A DNA stretch of 64,000 bases from Allofrancisella inopinata (lineage in GTDB: Bacteria > Pseudomonadota > Gammaproteobacteria > Francisellales > Francisellaceae), in NCBI RefSeq assembly GCF_012222965.1, contig NZ_CP038241.1, forward strand, positions 992,001 through 1,056,000. The letters are read 5' to 3'. Positions 1-9,271 of this stretch are shown piece after piece. Numbering within the stretch: position 1 is the stretch's first letter; each line of letters starts with the position of its first letter. The position numbers and the translations under genes are program-made. The notes beneath the pieces are model-generated. The model was not told the DNA's origin. It made no database searches and saw only the letters and a list, made by a program, of their open reading frames with translations.

Positions 1-483
1 TTTAGTATCGCAAGCTTATATCTACCATCTGGCTCTAGTGGTGATGTGCGCCAAGGATATAAAATGCAATTTTTAGAAAAATACACACAAGTATTAAAAC
101 AGCAGATACAATCTGGAAGGGATTTTATAGTTTGTGGTGACTTTAATATAGTGCATAAAGAAATAGATATAAAAAACTGGAAATCTAACTATGGTAAAAC
201 TTCAGGAGTATTACCAGAAGAACAAGCATGGTTAGATCATATCTTTTATGATTTAGGTTGGGTAGATACTTTTAGGGTAATTAATCAAGAGCCGCTACAA
301 TATACTTGGTGGTCAAATCGTGGGCAAGCTAGAGCAAAAAATGTCGGTTGGAGAATTGATTACCATATTTCAACACCTGCTTTAAAAGATAAAGTAATAC
401 CTCAATCAGATTATATCTACAAAGAAAATTGGTTTTCTGATCATGCTCCAATCAGTATTTGTTATGATTATGAGGTTTTATAG
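1..483 (+). CDS. xthA: Exodeoxyribonuclease III, C-terminal part (5' end outside window)
   Basis: The frame is open from base 1, so this is the C-terminal ~160 residues of a longer gene. Family: Mg-dependent AP endonuclease and 3'-5' exonuclease of base-excision repair. Visible motifs are the GDFN metal-site motif (GDFNIVHKEID), the late YTWWSNRGQARAKNVGWRIDY segment and the terminal SDHAPI catalytic Asp-His motif, all in the expected order and spacing for ExoIII. An internal ATG at 46 is not the true start because YLPSGSSG-like coding precedes it. The stop is 38 bp before the next gene, which appears unrelated. Identification is firm; only the N-terminus is unseen. Confidence 0.88.
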   Translation, partial: FSIASLYLPSGSSGDVRQGYKMQFLEKYTQVLKQQIQSGRDFIVCGDFNIVHKEIDIKNWKSNYGKTSGVLPEEQAWLDHIFYDLGWVDTFRVINQEPLQYTWWSNRGQARAKNVGWRIDYHISTPALKDKVIPQSDYIYKENWFSDHAPISICYDYEVL

Positions 484-521
484 AGGTTTCCGCTTCTGCA
501 GAAATTTCAATAGAGTTAAAA

Positions 522-1526
522 ATGGAAAAGATGAGTAAGCAAAAAGATTTAATAATCTATCAACTAGAAAATGGGGCTTTAGAGTTAAAAGCAGATTTTG
601 AAACAGATACCATATGGGCTAGTCAAAAAGATATAGCTAATATTTTTAGTATAGATAGAACCGTTGTTAATAGACATATTAATAATATTTTTAAAGATGC
701 TGAACTAGATGAAAGTCTGGTAAGTGCAAATTTTGCACATACCACTAAGCACGGAGCTTTAGACAATAAAACTCAAACAAGAGAGATAAAGTTTTATTCT
801 TTAGATATTATCTTAGCTGTTGGTTATAGAACAAACTCCACAAACTCCTCTAAGGCAATACAATTTAGAAAATGGGCAACCCAAACTTTAAAACAACACA
901 TTATACAAGGATATACAGTTAATGAATCAAAAGTAGAAAATGATCCAAATTTTCTTATTGAAGTAATGTCAAAAATAAAAGTATTAGCGCAGAAACAAAT
1001 CAATAATAACGATACGTTAGAACTAATAAAAACTTTTTCTTATACATGGTTTTCTCTACAAAGCTATGATGAACAAAAATTCCCCAAAACAAATACAACT
1101 AACGATATTAGCATATCAGTAGACAATCTTTACAAAGATCTAGCACAATTAAAAATAGACTTAATTACCAAAAAAGAAGCTACTGCCCTTTTTGCTCAAG
1201 AAAAAACGAAAGCCAGTTTAGAAAGTATAGTTAATAATGTCTTTCAAAACGTGTTTGGACAAGAGCTTTATCCTAGTGTAGAAGAAAAATGTGCACATTT
1301 ACTGTATTTTATAATTAAAAACCACCCTTTTAATGATGGAAATAAAAGAAGTGGAGCTTTTGCTTTTATTTGGCTTTTACAAAAATTTGAGTATAACCAT
1401 AGAATAACACCAGAAACTTTGGCAACATTAACAATATTAATTGCAGAATCACAACCAAAAGATAAAGATAAAATGATTGGTATGATTTTGCTACTTTTAG
1501 CTGGACACACAGCCTATTTAAAATAA
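522..1526 (+). CDS. RhuM-family protein with C-terminal Fic domain
   Basis: A 334-residue two-domain protein. Residues ~1-130 resemble the RhuM (virulence RhuM) family: a DNA-binding-like module with the segment IWASQKDIANIFSIDRTVVN and a following FYSLDIILAVGYRTNS motif. Residues ~200-334 are a Fic/Doc domain with the core HPFNDGNKRSG at about residues 268-278; the His is the catalytic base and the GNKR loop binds nucleotide phosphates. Fic enzymes typically transfer AMP or another phosphate-containing group to proteins. No inhibitory (S/T)xxxE(G/N) helix was recognised with certainty. No antitoxin-like ORF lies beside it. Two Met codons (522, 531) could start it. The target, and whether it acts as a toxin or regulator, is unknown. 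Confidence 0.78.
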   Translation: MEKMSKQKDLIIYQLENGALELKADFETDTIWASQKDIANIFSIDRTVVNRHINNIFKDAELDESLVSANFAHTTKHGALDNKTQTREIKFYSLDIILAVGYRTNSTNSSKAIQFRKWATQTLKQHIIQGYTVNESKVENDPNFLIEVMSKIKVLAQKQINNNDTLELIKTFSYTWFSLQSYDEQKFPKTNTTNDISISVDNLYKDLAQLKIDLITKKEATALFAQEKTKASLESIVNNVFQNVFGQELYPSVEEKCAHLLYFIIKNHPFNDGNKRSGAFAFIWLLQKFEYNHRITPETLATLTILIAESQPKDKDKMIGMILLLLAGHTAYLK

Positions 1527-1555
1527 AATATTTAAATAACTAAGGAAATGAAAAA

Positions 1556-2917
1556 ATGAAAAACAATCACTTTGACGTAATAAGTTTAGGCGGTGGCTCA
1601 GGTGGGATAGCTTCTGCTGTACAAGCTGCTAAATTTGGTAAAAAAGTTGCTATTATAGAGAAGCGTGAACTTGGTGGCACTTGTGTAAATAGAGGATGTG
1701 TACCTAAAAAAGCTATGTGGTATGGCGGCATGCTTGCTGAGCAATTAAAGCATGATGTTGCTGGCTATGGTTTTGATGTTGAAGTTAAAAGCTTCAATTG
1801 GGCTACTTTGAAAGAAAAAAGAGCTAAATATATCGGTAATATTCATGGCTTTTACGACAGACTTTTAGATAAATGGAATATCACCCATTTTAATAATTGG
1901 GGTAAATTTAAAGATAATAAAACAATCATCCTAGATGATGGTACGGAACTAACAGCTGATAATATCTTCATCTCACCAGGTGCTTATCCTATTGTACCTA
2001 AAAATATTCCGGGCTCTGAATTAGGTATTACTTCTGATGAGTTTTTTGAACTAGAAGATACTCCTAAAAAAGCTGTAATTGTTGGTGGAGGCTATATTGG
2101 AGTTGAAATTGCTGGAGTTCTAAATGCCCATGGAACAGATACAACGGTGATAGTACGCAGAGAGAAACCCTTAATGGATTTTGATGATGATATTAGTAAT
2201 ACTCTAGTTGAATGTATGGAAATGACTGGTTTAAAACTTATGAACCATACAAATATCACTAAAGTTGAAAAAACTGGTGATACCCTGAAAATAACTACAG
2301 ATAAAAGTGGTATTTTAGAAAATGTTGATACTTTAATATGGGCGACAGGACGCGCGCCAAATACTCATAATATGGGCATTGAAAATACTAATATTAAAAT
2401 TACAGATAAAGGCGTAATTCCAGCTAACCAATGGCAAGAAACAAACGTTAAAGGTGTCTACTCCTTAGGAGATGCTTCTGGTGGCGCTCAACTAACTCCT
2501 GTAGCAATTGCTTGCGGTCGTAGATTAGCACGTAGACTTTTTAACGGTGAAGAAGGACTTAAGCCTAAACTTGAGTATATACCTACGGTTATTTTCTCAC
2601 ACCCTGCTATTGGTACAGTTGGGTTATCTGAAAAAGATGCTAAAGAAAAATATGGTGAAAAAAATGTAAAAGTCTATAAGAGTCGTTTTACAGCTTTGTA
2701 TTGTGCAATATCTGGTCATAGAATGCCTACAGTGATGAAACTAGTTGTAACAGGTGAAAATGAGAAAGTTGTTGGTTGCCATATGATTGGTTTAAATGTC
2801 GATGAAATGCTACAAGGGTTTGCAGTAGCTATCAACATGGGTGCTACTAAACGTGATTTTGATGATACTATAGCTATCCATCCTACTAGTTCCGAGGAGC
2901 TTGTAACTTTAGTTTAA
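1556..2917 (+). CDS. gor: Glutathione reductase
   Basis: A 453-residue FAD-dependent pyridine nucleotide-disulfide oxidoreductase that reduces glutathione disulfide with NADPH in the cytoplasm. It has the N-terminal FAD GGGSGG motif, the redox pair in [13 protein letters not shown] (Cys43/Cys48), a second Rossmann [11 protein letters not shown] motif followed by VRRE, whose arginines fit NADPH rather than NADH, and the C-terminal HPTSSEE active-site His/Glu (about 442/447). Length is normal for the family. The start is supported by an AAGGAA ribosome site just upstream. Trypanothione or mycothione reductase are less likely alternatives given the phylogenetic context. Confidence 0.93.
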   Translation: MKNNHFDVISLGGGSGGIASAVQAAKFGKKVAIIEKRELGGTCVNRGCVPKKAMWYGGMLAEQLKHDVAGYGFDVEVKSFNWATLKEKRAKYIGNIHGFYDRLLDKWNITHFNNWGKFKDNKTIILDDGTELTADNIFISPGAYPIVPKNIPGSELGITSDEFFELEDTPKKAVIVGGGYIGVEIAGVLNAHGTDTTVIVRREKPLMDFDDDISNTLVECMEMTGLKLMNHTNITKVEKTGDTLKITTDKSGILENVDTLIWATGRAPNTHNMGIENTNIKITDKGVIPANQWQETNVKGVYSLGDASGGAQLTPVAIACGRRLARRLFNGEEGLKPKLEYIPTVIFSHPAIGTVGLSEKDAKEKYGEKNVKVYKSRFTALYCAISGHRMPTVMKLVVTGENEKVVGCHMIGLNVDEMLQGFAVAINMGATKRDFDDTIAIHPTSSEELVTLV

Positions 2918-2964
2918 GAAAGTTTGTTCTATGACAAAATAATGTCATTCTATCTCAAGGGTGC

Positions 2965-3600
2965 TTAAAGATCTCTAAGCCATTTTGGTGCCTGGTCTTT
3001 TTTACAAATTTCACCATACTCACAAATTGTTGCAACATCTATTGGATAAAATGTTATAGTTTTATTTAAATTGCATACTTCATACAAAACATTCTGGGAA
3101 TTAAAAATAGTACCATCCGGTGAGCAAAAATCTTGTTGGAATAATCCCATTTTTTTTATAAGCCATGTGTGAGAAGCCCGTAATAGTTCAGACTTCAAAT
3201 CTAGTTCAAGATTGATATGGGTAAGAACATTAATCGTAATTCCATGTACCTGTGGATAGTATGCTGCATAAGGTAAATAAAACGCAACATCATAACCAGT
3301 TCCTTTATATATTTTGTTCCATAAATCAACGTGTGACATATTATCTGAATGTTTCTTATAAAAAATAAACTTATTACAAATTAAGACTTTTACTGTGCCG
3401 CTCATACCGCCACACTTTCCTTTAAATTCCTCCGTAAATTCAGTAGATCTTAAGTCTTGGTACTTAGTTGTATATGGATCTTTGACTGTATAAGTTCCTA
3501 CTTTAGATAAATGTCCATTCTGATCATAGTGATTCAAAGCCCCGCAATGGGTAACTATCCCTTTTTGTAGAGCATTTTCATTTTGATCTACCCCGTCAAT
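2965..3600 (-). pseudogene. Hypothetical protein, 5' end cut off at IS boundary
   Basis: About 190-212 codons of unrecognised protein. The longest start is a TTG at 3537, but the same frame stays open upstream to the inverted repeat of the IS element at 3600, encoding IDGVDQNENALQKGIVTHCG before that TTG. This suggests that the insertion removed the real N-terminus. The C-terminal part contains several Cys and aromatic residues (e.g. VATICEYGEICKKD) but no motif I can name; no signal peptide or membrane segment is visible. A gene that starts at the TTG and is intact cannot be excluded. Confidence 0.5.
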
Positions 3601-4442
3601 TTGGGACAGTTTACCTTTTTATTTTCCATTATATATTCAAACTGATTTGGAGTCATATAATTTATTGTAGAATGTTTCCTTTTTGTATTATAGTAAGCCT
3701 CAATATACTCAAATATAGATAGCTTAGCTTCTTCTCTAGTTTTATAGTTTTCATCATGAACTAACTCAACTTTTAAAGTACCAAAGAAACTCTCACAAGC
3801 AGCATTATCATAACAACATCCTTTAGAACTCATACTTGATAATAGCCAGTTATTTTTAATAACATCCTGATACTGTTTACTACAATATTGTGACCCTTTG
3901 TCAGAATGTATAATAACACCACTAGGAAAATTTCTTCTAAATAATGCCATATTTAAAGCACTACAGATTAAGTCTGCTTTCATTCTAGAATCCATTGCCC
4001 AACCTAAAACTGCCCTTGAGAATAAATCTATAATCACAAAAAGATACAGCCATCCTTCTTGTGTAGGTATGTAAGTTATATCTGTAACCCACCTATGGTT
4101 CATAGACAACGCTGTGAAGTTCTGTTCTAATAAGTTCTCAGAAACATGTTTGTTATGGTTAGAGTCTGTCATTGCTTTATGTTTACGAGCAGCTTTTGCC
4201 TGCAAATCAAGTAATTTCATACGTTTAGATACTCTAGGTTGAGTAACTTTCCAACCCATATCTTTAAGTTGTTTGTATATCCTAACACTCCCATATCTAG
4301 ATTTATGTTCGTTAAATATAGCAGTAATAGCATTATCTAGCTCAGCATCATTAGATTGTCTTTTACCTATAGGCTCATGTATCCATCTGTAATATGAGGA
4401 TGTACTTACATTCAAATATTTACATAATGTTGTTACTGGCAT
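3588..4442 (-). CDS. IS3-family transposase OrfB (DDE integrase domain)
   Basis: 284 residues from an internal ATG. It has an N-terminal HTH_21-like segment, then an rve integrase core. The catalytic triad is visible as WVTDITYIP (Asp121), IIHSDKGSQY (Asp181) and NAACESFFGTLK (Glu217), with the 35-residue D-E spacing typical of the family. The frame is open upstream of the ATG through the end of orfA (..YAFIKEHCKVM..), so the functional product is most likely an OrfAB fusion made by -1 frameshifting. It carries out the cutting and joining of the element's ends. The stop codon is supplied by sequence outside the inverted repeat. Confidence 0.92.
   Translation of the reverse strand: MPVTTLCKYLNVSTSSYYRWIHEPIGKRQSNDAELDNAITAIFNEHKSRYGSVRIYKQLKDMGWKVTQPRVSKRMKLLDLQAKAARKHKAMTDSNHNKHVSENLLEQNFTALSMNHRWVTDITYIPTQEGWLYLFVIIDLFSRAVLGWAMDSRMKADLICSALNMALFRRNFPSGVIIHSDKGSQYCSKQYQDVIKNNWLLSSMSSKGCCYDNAACESFFGTLKVELVHDENYKTREEAKLSIFEYIEAYYNTKRKHSTINYMTPNQFEYIMENKKVNCPKLTG
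3600..3611 (+). repeat. IS inverted repeat, left end
   Basis: TTTGGGACAGTT, matching the right end inverted (TTTGGGACACTT) except at one base. It lies just inside the orfB stop codon, so the transposase C-terminus is encoded across the repeat into flanking DNA. Confidence 0.7.
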
Positions 4443-4474
4443 GACTTTGCAATGCTCCTTAATAAAAGCGTACC

Positions 4475-4771
4475 TTACAGTCCTTGCTTTGCAAAGTACG
4501 CTGCTGCCTTTTTTAGTATTTCACGCTCTGTTTCTACTTGTTTAAGCTTTTTCTTTAAATCAGCATTTTCAGAAGATAATTGCTGATACTGCGTTTTATA
4601 ATCTATCTTTATCTCTTTAGGAGGATTCGACATAGCTTTGGATATCCAGTTGCAAATGGTTTTATATTTAACTCCTAAATTATCTGCTATTTCTCGCCTA
4701 TTTGTATCTGGTTGTAAACATAATTTAACAGCATTATCTTTAAATTCTTTTGTATATCTTTGATACTTCAT
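4475..4771 (-). CDS. IS3-family transposase OrfA (HTH)
   Basis: 98 residues. The start at 4771 is chosen because AAGGAGA lies just upstream; an in-frame GTG at 4792 would add seven residues but has no such site. The N-terminal half is a HTH_Tnp_1/transposase_8 domain (YTKEFKDNAVKLCLQPDTNR, then NLGVKYKTICNWI), and the C-terminal half is a leucine-zipper-like coiled coil (LSSENADLKKKLKQVETE). OrfA binds the IS ends and regulates transposition; fused to OrfB it forms the transposase. The frame ends at 4475, overlapping the upstream extension of orfB. Confidence 0.88.
   Translation of the reverse strand: MKYQRYTKEFKDNAVKLCLQPDTNRREIADNLGVKYKTICNWISKAMSNPPKEIKIDYKTQYQQLSSENADLKKKLKQVETEREILKKAAAYFAKQGL
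4508..4514 (-). promoter_or_regulatory. Programmed -1 frameshift site A AAA AAG
   Basis: On the minus strand the heptamer AAAAAAG lies in orfA in the phase A AAA AAG, 31 bp before the orfA stop. After a -1 slip the orfB frame is open without a stop to the orfB domain. This is the standard slippery sequence of IS3 elements. Confidence 0.75.
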
Positions 4772-4794
4772 CTTGTCTCCTTTTCTTAACACTT

Positions 4795-4806
4795 AAGTGT
4801 CCCAAA
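4795..4806 (-). repeat. IS inverted repeat, right end
   Basis: Read on the minus strand this is TTTGGGACACTT, the partner of the left end. The orfA start codon follows 24 bp inside it, a normal distance for the left transposase gene of an IS3 element. Confidence 0.7.
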
Positions 4807-5105
4807 TAGGAGGGTATGATCATTTTAATGGAGTAGTTATATTATGGGCCATACGCTAGTATCTAAAATCCCAGATTGGGCGTGTTGAAATCCAATACTG
4901 CCAAGTGCAAATTTTGTTAAAATAATTAACATAGCTAAAGAACCAGCTAATTTTAACACTTATTATGGAACTATCTCTATGAATCACACAATTAAATGGA
5001 AAGGCTCATAGCACTTTCTTTTCATAACTTTAATTTTATTATTTAGCCTTTCTACAAAAGCCGATGTTTTTCTTTTTTGAAATAGTTTAAAATCTCAGTA
5101 GGAAA
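4807..5105 (+). pseudogene. Intergenic stretch with decayed coding remnant
   Basis: No intact gene. On the plus strand short coding-like pieces in shifted frames follow one another: an ATG at 4844 gives MGHTLVSKIPDWAC then a stop, and from 4889 a second frame gives NPILPSANFVKIINIAKEPA and continues to a stop at 5009-5011. The two read as parts of one protein broken by a stop or frameshift. I cannot name the family. The remnant lies directly beside the IS right end, consistent with gene decay around the insertion. Confidence 0.35.
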
Positions 5106-5303
5106 TTAACTCTCAAACTCATCTATAAACTTTTGAGCTGCATCTATTCTTTCCTTGCATAATTTATAACTTTTTGATGCTTGCTCAAGTATGGATGCTA
5201 ATTCGTCAAGTAAGGCTGGACTATCTTGACTATCCTGTAATTTTTCATTTATTTGTTCTAATATTTCATAGTTCTTTGCAAATTTTTTACTCTGTGTTGC
5301 CAT
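5106..5303 (-). CDS. xseB: Exodeoxyribonuclease VII small subunit
   Basis: 65 residues, highly charged and helical, the normal size for XseB, whose helical hairpins pack along the large subunit of the single-strand exonuclease. Recognisable features are the ILEQINEKL and LDELASILEQASKSYKLCKE segments, matching the family pattern of two amphipathic helices. It overlaps the end of xseA by 17 bp, so the two are translationally coupled, as expected for subunits of one complex. In many proteobacteria xseB instead sits beside ispA-dxs; here it stays with xseA. Confidence 0.85.
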   Translation of the reverse strand: MATQSKKFAKNYEILEQINEKLQDSQDSPALLDELASILEQASKSYKLCKERIDAAQKFIDEFES

Positions 5304-6672
5304 CTTTTTTTACCTCTACATTAACTTTGCCGTCATGGTAAATAACCTCAAAGCCTATTTGGCTTTGAGCTTGCTTTTTAGTTGTTATATATTTGCCATC
5401 TATAGCCTTTGTAAGGCTAAATCCTCGTTTTAACGTTGGCTGTATTGACAAGGATAATATTTGCTTATACAAATATTCACTAGATTTATTATAAAAACTT
5501 AAATTATGCTTGGAATTTTGTACAGACTGACTATAGTACTCATCTACTTTATAGCTACAGTATTTAATAGAATTTTTAGTACTTGAAACTAATGTTTTGT
5601 ATTGAGTATCAAGTGACTGACTATATAGTTTAATCACTCCTTTCGACATAGCTAAAGTATTTTTATAGTTATGATGTACTATTTGTTCTATATGTTGTAA
5701 GTAATGATCTAGCTTGGACCTTAGATTAGCATATAAGGCGTCTAGTTCACTATTTTTTTGTTTTGCCAAGGTTCTTGTAATCCCGACTATAGAATCATAG
5801 TTGTATTTTGCTTGAGTTGCATTATCAAGTATAGATCTAGTAATAAAATTGATAACCTTTGATGGTGTATCAAACCTTTTAGTACAAATATCATCTAAAA
5901 CTGTGCTATCTCGTTCGTGTCCTATACCGACCATTACAGGTAATGTGCTATTACATACATTTTCTGCTAATAAAATGTTATTAAACCAATCTAGATCTGC
6001 TTGAGAACCACCGCCACGGATAAGTACTGCAGCATCATATTTATTGGAACTATTTACTATTTTATCAAAAGCTTTAGATACGCTAATAACACAATCCTTA
6101 CCTTGCATTTTTGCTTCATAAATATCAAACTTACATAATCCTAAACTTTGTAACTTGTCGGCTTCTTCAAAAAAGTCGCCCTTACCTGCCGCCGTAAGAC
6201 TAGTTATAACAGCAATATTTGTAAAATCTTTTGGTAATTGGAGATTTTTATTTTTATCTAGAATACCTTTTTTTGCTAGTTGCTCCAGAATTTCTAATTT
6301 ACGAGCCTGTCTATCTCCTAAAGTGTAACTTGGGTCTATATCTATAATATTTAAACTAAGCCCAAAACTTATATGGTAGCTAACAGCAACTTTCAGCAGT
6401 ACTTTCATATCCGGTTTTAATAGTTCACCAGTTACAGCACTAAATTTGTTATTAACATAGCCGGCTATATTTGCCCAACAGTTACACCTAATTTTAGCTA
6501 CTGGATATTTACTTACACCGTCATGCTCAATAAGTTCACCATAATAGTGCTTACCAGATGCTCGCCACTCTGATAATTCAGCCACTACCCAAAAACCATC
6601 ATAGCCGAAACTTATTTCTATAGTGCTTTTTATCAGTTCTAAGAACTCACTTAGTTTTAGAGACTCTTGCAT
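5287..6672 (-). CDS. xseA: Exodeoxyribonuclease VII large subunit
   Basis: 461 residues. The N-terminal OB-fold (about 1-105; FWVVAELSEWRASGKHYYGE) binds single-stranded DNA. The catalytic domain carries the family motifs VITSLTAAGKGDF, RGGGSQADLDWFNN and GIGHERDSTVLDD. The long helical C-terminal region (about 290-420) binds XseB copies. The enzyme degrades single-stranded DNA from both ends in repair. Upstream is the divergently oriented side of ppa's terminator region; downstream xseB overlaps. The family usually has TSPTGA where this has TSLTAA, a mild divergence. Confidence 0.92.
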   Translation of the reverse strand: MQESLKLSEFLELIKSTIEISFGYDGFWVVAELSEWRASGKHYYGELIEHDGVSKYPVAKIRCNCWANIAGYVNNKFSAVTGELLKPDMKVLLKVAVSYHISFGLSLNIIDIDPSYTLGDRQARKLEILEQLAKKGILDKNKNLQLPKDFTNIAVITSLTAAGKGDFFEEADKLQSLGLCKFDIYEAKMQGKDCVISVSKAFDKIVNSSNKYDAAVLIRGGGSQADLDWFNNILLAENVCNSTLPVMVGIGHERDSTVLDDICTKRFDTPSKVINFITRSILDNATQAKYNYDSIVGITRTLAKQKNSELDALYANLRSKLDHYLQHIEQIVHHNYKNTLAMSKGVIKLYSQSLDTQYKTLVSSTKNSIKYCSYKVDEYYSQSVQNSKHNLSFYNKSSEYLYKQILSLSIQPTLKRGFSLTKAIDGKYITTKKQAQSQIGFEVIYHDGKVNVEVKKDGNTE

Positions 6673-6817
6673 TTCCGACTAACTAGGTTTTTTAAACTAT
6701 CTAGATTTTTACACTTCTATAATAAATAAACAAGAAAGTTTGAAGTGTTTTATCTAATGCTGCAGAAAACATGCTAAGTAAAGAAAACTTTACTAAAAAA
6801 TATAATATTATTTTTAT

Positions 6818-7339
6818 TTACTTATAGTTTTTGACAGATTTTTCGATTTCTTTTTTAGCAAAGGCTGCGTTATCCCAACCTTCTACTTTTACCCATTTAC
6901 CAGAATCTAAATCTTTATAATGAGTAAAGAAATGCTCTATTCTTTGCTTTAATGTTCCAGGTAGATCATCTACATCATTGATATGATCATACTCTTTAGT
7001 TAACTTAGAGCTTGGCACAGCGACTATTTTAGCATCTACTCCACCATCATCTTCCATTTTAAAGACACCTACTGCTCTACAGTTAATCACGCAACCTACT
7101 GCTAACGGATAAGGCGCTAAAACAAGCACATCTATTGGATCGCCGTCATCATACAATGTGTTTGGTACAAAACCATAGTTACAAGGGTACCTCATAGTAG
7201 AAGACATAAATCTATCTACTACTATCATATTAGTATCTTTGCAAAATTCATATTTGATAGGGTCGCTATCTTGAGGTATCTCAATAACAACATTAAAATC
7301 ATTCGGGACATCTTTCCCACAAGGTATATTTTTAATCAT
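6818..7339 (-). CDS. ppa: Inorganic pyrophosphatase (family I, soluble)
   Basis: 173 residues, the usual length for bacterial family I PPase, which hydrolyses pyrophosphate to drive biosynthesis. The signature [10 protein letters not shown] with its three metal-binding aspartates is present, preceded by [11 protein letters not shown] and followed by [11 protein letters not shown], and Lys/Arg/Tyr residues of the phosphate site are retained ([15 protein letters not shown]). It is a single gene, transcribed divergently from dacA across a 162-bp gap that presumably contains both promoters. Confidence 0.95.
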   Translation of the reverse strand: MIKNIPCGKDVPNDFNVVIEIPQDSDPIKYEFCKDTNMIVVDRFMSSTMRYPCNYGFVPNTLYDDGDPIDVLVLAPYPLAVGCVINCRAVGVFKMEDDGGVDAKIVAVPSSKLTKEYDHINDVDDLPGTLKQRIEHFFTHYKDLDSGKWVKVEGWDNAAFAKKEIEKSVKNYK

Positions 7340-7501
7340 CGTGAATTACTCCTATATATTTTCACCGATTTTGACATAAATATTTCATAAACCTCAGTCT
7401 ACCACAAAAACCTTTGTATTTAGAATACATAAATATTAAAATACTAAAAGAACTTTTAAATTTAGACACTATACTTTAAGCGGTAAAGGAAGGAATAACA
7501 A

Positions 7502-8842
7502 ATGATAAAACTAAAAAAAATCTCTTTGCTAACTATAGCTGGTTTGAGTACAAGTATTGCTATATCAGCGCCAAATATATCTGCTAGCGATCCATATTTT
7601 AATGATAATGGTAATAGCGTTAAACAAAAAGATATTATCGTTAAACCTATAGATTTAGAGTTAAATGTCCCTGCCTGGGTAGCTATGAATTACCGTACAG
7701 GAGATATTGTTAGCCAAAAAAATATGGATGTAAGAAGAGCACCCGCAAGTTTAACTAAAATTATGTCATCATATATAGTAGCTAGTGAAATCAAAGCTGG
7801 TAATTTAACTTGGGACACTATGATCCCTATAAGCCATACAGCTGCTGCTACTGGTGGGTCAAAAATGTATGTTAAAGCTGGCGCAAAAGTTTCAGTAAGA
7901 GATCTAGTAAAAGGTATGGATGTAGTATCTGGTAATGATGCAACAGTAGCTTTAGCTGAGTATATTGCTGGTTCTCCTAAAGCCTTTACTGAACTTATGA
8001 ATCAAACTGCTAAAGCTATTGGCATGGACAACACCCAGTTTGCTAATCCAGATGGTTTACCAGGAGGTGAGCAATATACCACTGCCCATGACATGGCTTT
8101 ATTAGCAAGATCATATATATATAACTTCCCAGAAGCGTATGAAATATATGGAGAAAAGGGTCTAGTTTGGAATGCAACTGAACAAAAATCTGTAAGTATA
8201 GCAGATCGTAAACAGTGCTTACCCAAATTTGATCGTACTGACGGTGGTGTAATCACTAGCTATACAGCAACCAATCTAGATGATGCTACCAAAAATAAAT
8301 GCTCTAAACTTTTTCCTACTGGTGACAAATTTGTATTACAAAATAATAGAAACAGACTACTATTTACATTTGATGGGGTAGACGGTATGAAAACAGGCCA
8401 CACTGGCGATGCAGGATATTGTCTGGTGTCTTCTGCAGTACAAGACAGCGAAAGATACATAGGTGTGGTGTTAGGGGCTCCTAGCTCGACTACCCGTGAG
8501 CTAGAGTCTACTAAATTACTTAGATATGCTCTAACTAAATTTGAAAATGTTCTATTATACAAAGCTAACACACCTATAACAATAAATGCTGATAATATAC
8601 TAAATGCTAAATCAGGCCAAAAGATAACTGTAGCATCTGACCAAAACATATACAAAACCGTACCGAAAAACTATGTTCCTTATTTAAAACAAGGGGTGGC
8701 ATTTGATTCAAGTATAAAAGCTCCTATCAATAAAGGTCAAGTAGTTGGTAATCTAGTGATCACGGTAGGTGATACTAAAGAAAAAATAGCCAGTATACCT
8801 GTTATAGCGCAAAATGATATTGCAAAAAAAGGTTGGTGGTAA
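7502..8842 (+). CDS. dacA: D-alanyl-D-alanine carboxypeptidase (PBP5/6-type)
   Basis: 446 residues with an N-terminal signal peptide (KKISLLTIAGLSTSIAISA). It is a low-molecular-mass penicillin-binding protein that trims the terminal D-Ala from peptidoglycan pentapeptides in the periplasm. The three active-site motifs are present: SLTK (Ser83, Lys86), SGN (143-145) and KTG (297-299). The C-terminal part is a beta-rich domain. It is longer than E. coli PBP5 (~400 aa), partly through an insertion with two Cys around 239-267. The strong AAGGAAGGA ribosome site fixes the start. The order dacA-ybeD-lipB matches enterobacteria. Confidence 0.92.
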   Translation: MIKLKKISLLTIAGLSTSIAISAPNISASDPYFNDNGNSVKQKDIIVKPIDLELNVPAWVAMNYRTGDIVSQKNMDVRRAPASLTKIMSSYIVASEIKAGNLTWDTMIPISHTAAATGGSKMYVKAGAKVSVRDLVKGMDVVSGNDATVALAEYIAGSPKAFTELMNQTAKAIGMDNTQFANPDGLPGGEQYTTAHDMALLARSYIYNFPEAYEIYGEKGLVWNATEQKSVSIADRKQCLPKFDRTDGGVITSYTATNLDDATKNKCSKLFPTGDKFVLQNNRNRLLFTFDGVDGMKTGHTGDAGYCLVSSAVQDSERYIGVVLGAPSSTTRELESTKLLRYALTKFENVLLYKANTPITINADNILNAKSGQKITVASDQNIYKTVPKNYVPYLKQGVAFDSSIKAPINKGQVVGNLVITVGDTKEKIASIPVIAQNDIAKKGWW

Positions 8843-8871
8843 TCTATAAATAAAAATAAGGATTTTTTTAA

Positions 8872-9147
8872 ATGTCTGAACAAGAGCAAAAAGAAACTTT
8901 CTTTGAATTTCCTTGTCAATTTCCTATAAAAATCATGGCAAATCCTCAAAAAGAAACTGTTGAATTTGTATTGGGTGTTTTTGAGAAGTATGTACCCAAT
9001 CATGACAAAATTGACTTTAAAACAAAAGAAAGTAAAACAGGAAAGTATATATCTATCACAGCCATCTTTGAGGCTAATAGTAAAGAGCAGTTAGATAATA
9101 TATACAAAGAAATATCTGCTTACCCTGAAGTACATATGGTTTTATAA
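8872..9147 (+). CDS. ybeD: YbeD/DUF493 family protein
   Basis: 91 residues, typical of the small ACT-like DUF493 family: an N-terminal FPCQFPIKIM segment and a C-terminal half with YISITAIFEANSKEQLDNIY and YPEVHMVL. It lies 29 bp after dacA and before lipB, the same order as in E. coli. A precise molecular role is not established; an association with lipoate metabolism has been proposed from gene neighbourhood only. Confidence 0.88.
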   Translation: MSEQEQKETFFEFPCQFPIKIMANPQKETVEFVLGVFEKYVPNHDKIDFKTKESKTGKYISITAIFEANSKEQLDNIYKEISAYPEVHMVL

Positions 9148-9225
9148 AGACACCCACATTAATATAAAGTCTGATCCATTATGACCCCTTTATAAACAAG
9201 GGTAACTAGGAATATTAAACTAATA

Positions 9226-9256
9226 TTGTCGTGCTCGCGAAGGTAGGCATCTTTTT
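9226..9256. repeat. Degenerate extragenic repeat fragment
   Basis: The segment tcgtgctcgcgaaggtaggc followed by a T-rich tail is GC-richer than its surroundings and looks like a decayed copy of the palindromic extragenic repeats (cgcgaaggcggg type) found in many bacterial genomes. It sits between ybeD and lipB and might weakly terminate transcription. Only the likeness supports this call. Confidence 0.35.
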
Positions 9257-9271
9257 AAGTAATTTATATAT

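Larger units (their letters stand above)
3600..4806 (-). mobile_element. IS3-family insertion sequence (two overlapping transposase frames)
   Basis: A ~1.2-kb element bounded by imperfect inverted repeats starting TTTGGGACA, with orfA and orfB on the minus strand in -1 register, the standard IS3 organisation. OrfA is an HTH protein and OrfB a DDE transposase. No flanking 3-bp target duplication is clear: flanks read tcaa at the left and tagg at the right. The orfB stop lies about 10 bp outside the left repeat, in flanking DNA. Both frames are intact, so the element may still be active. Confidence 0.85.
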
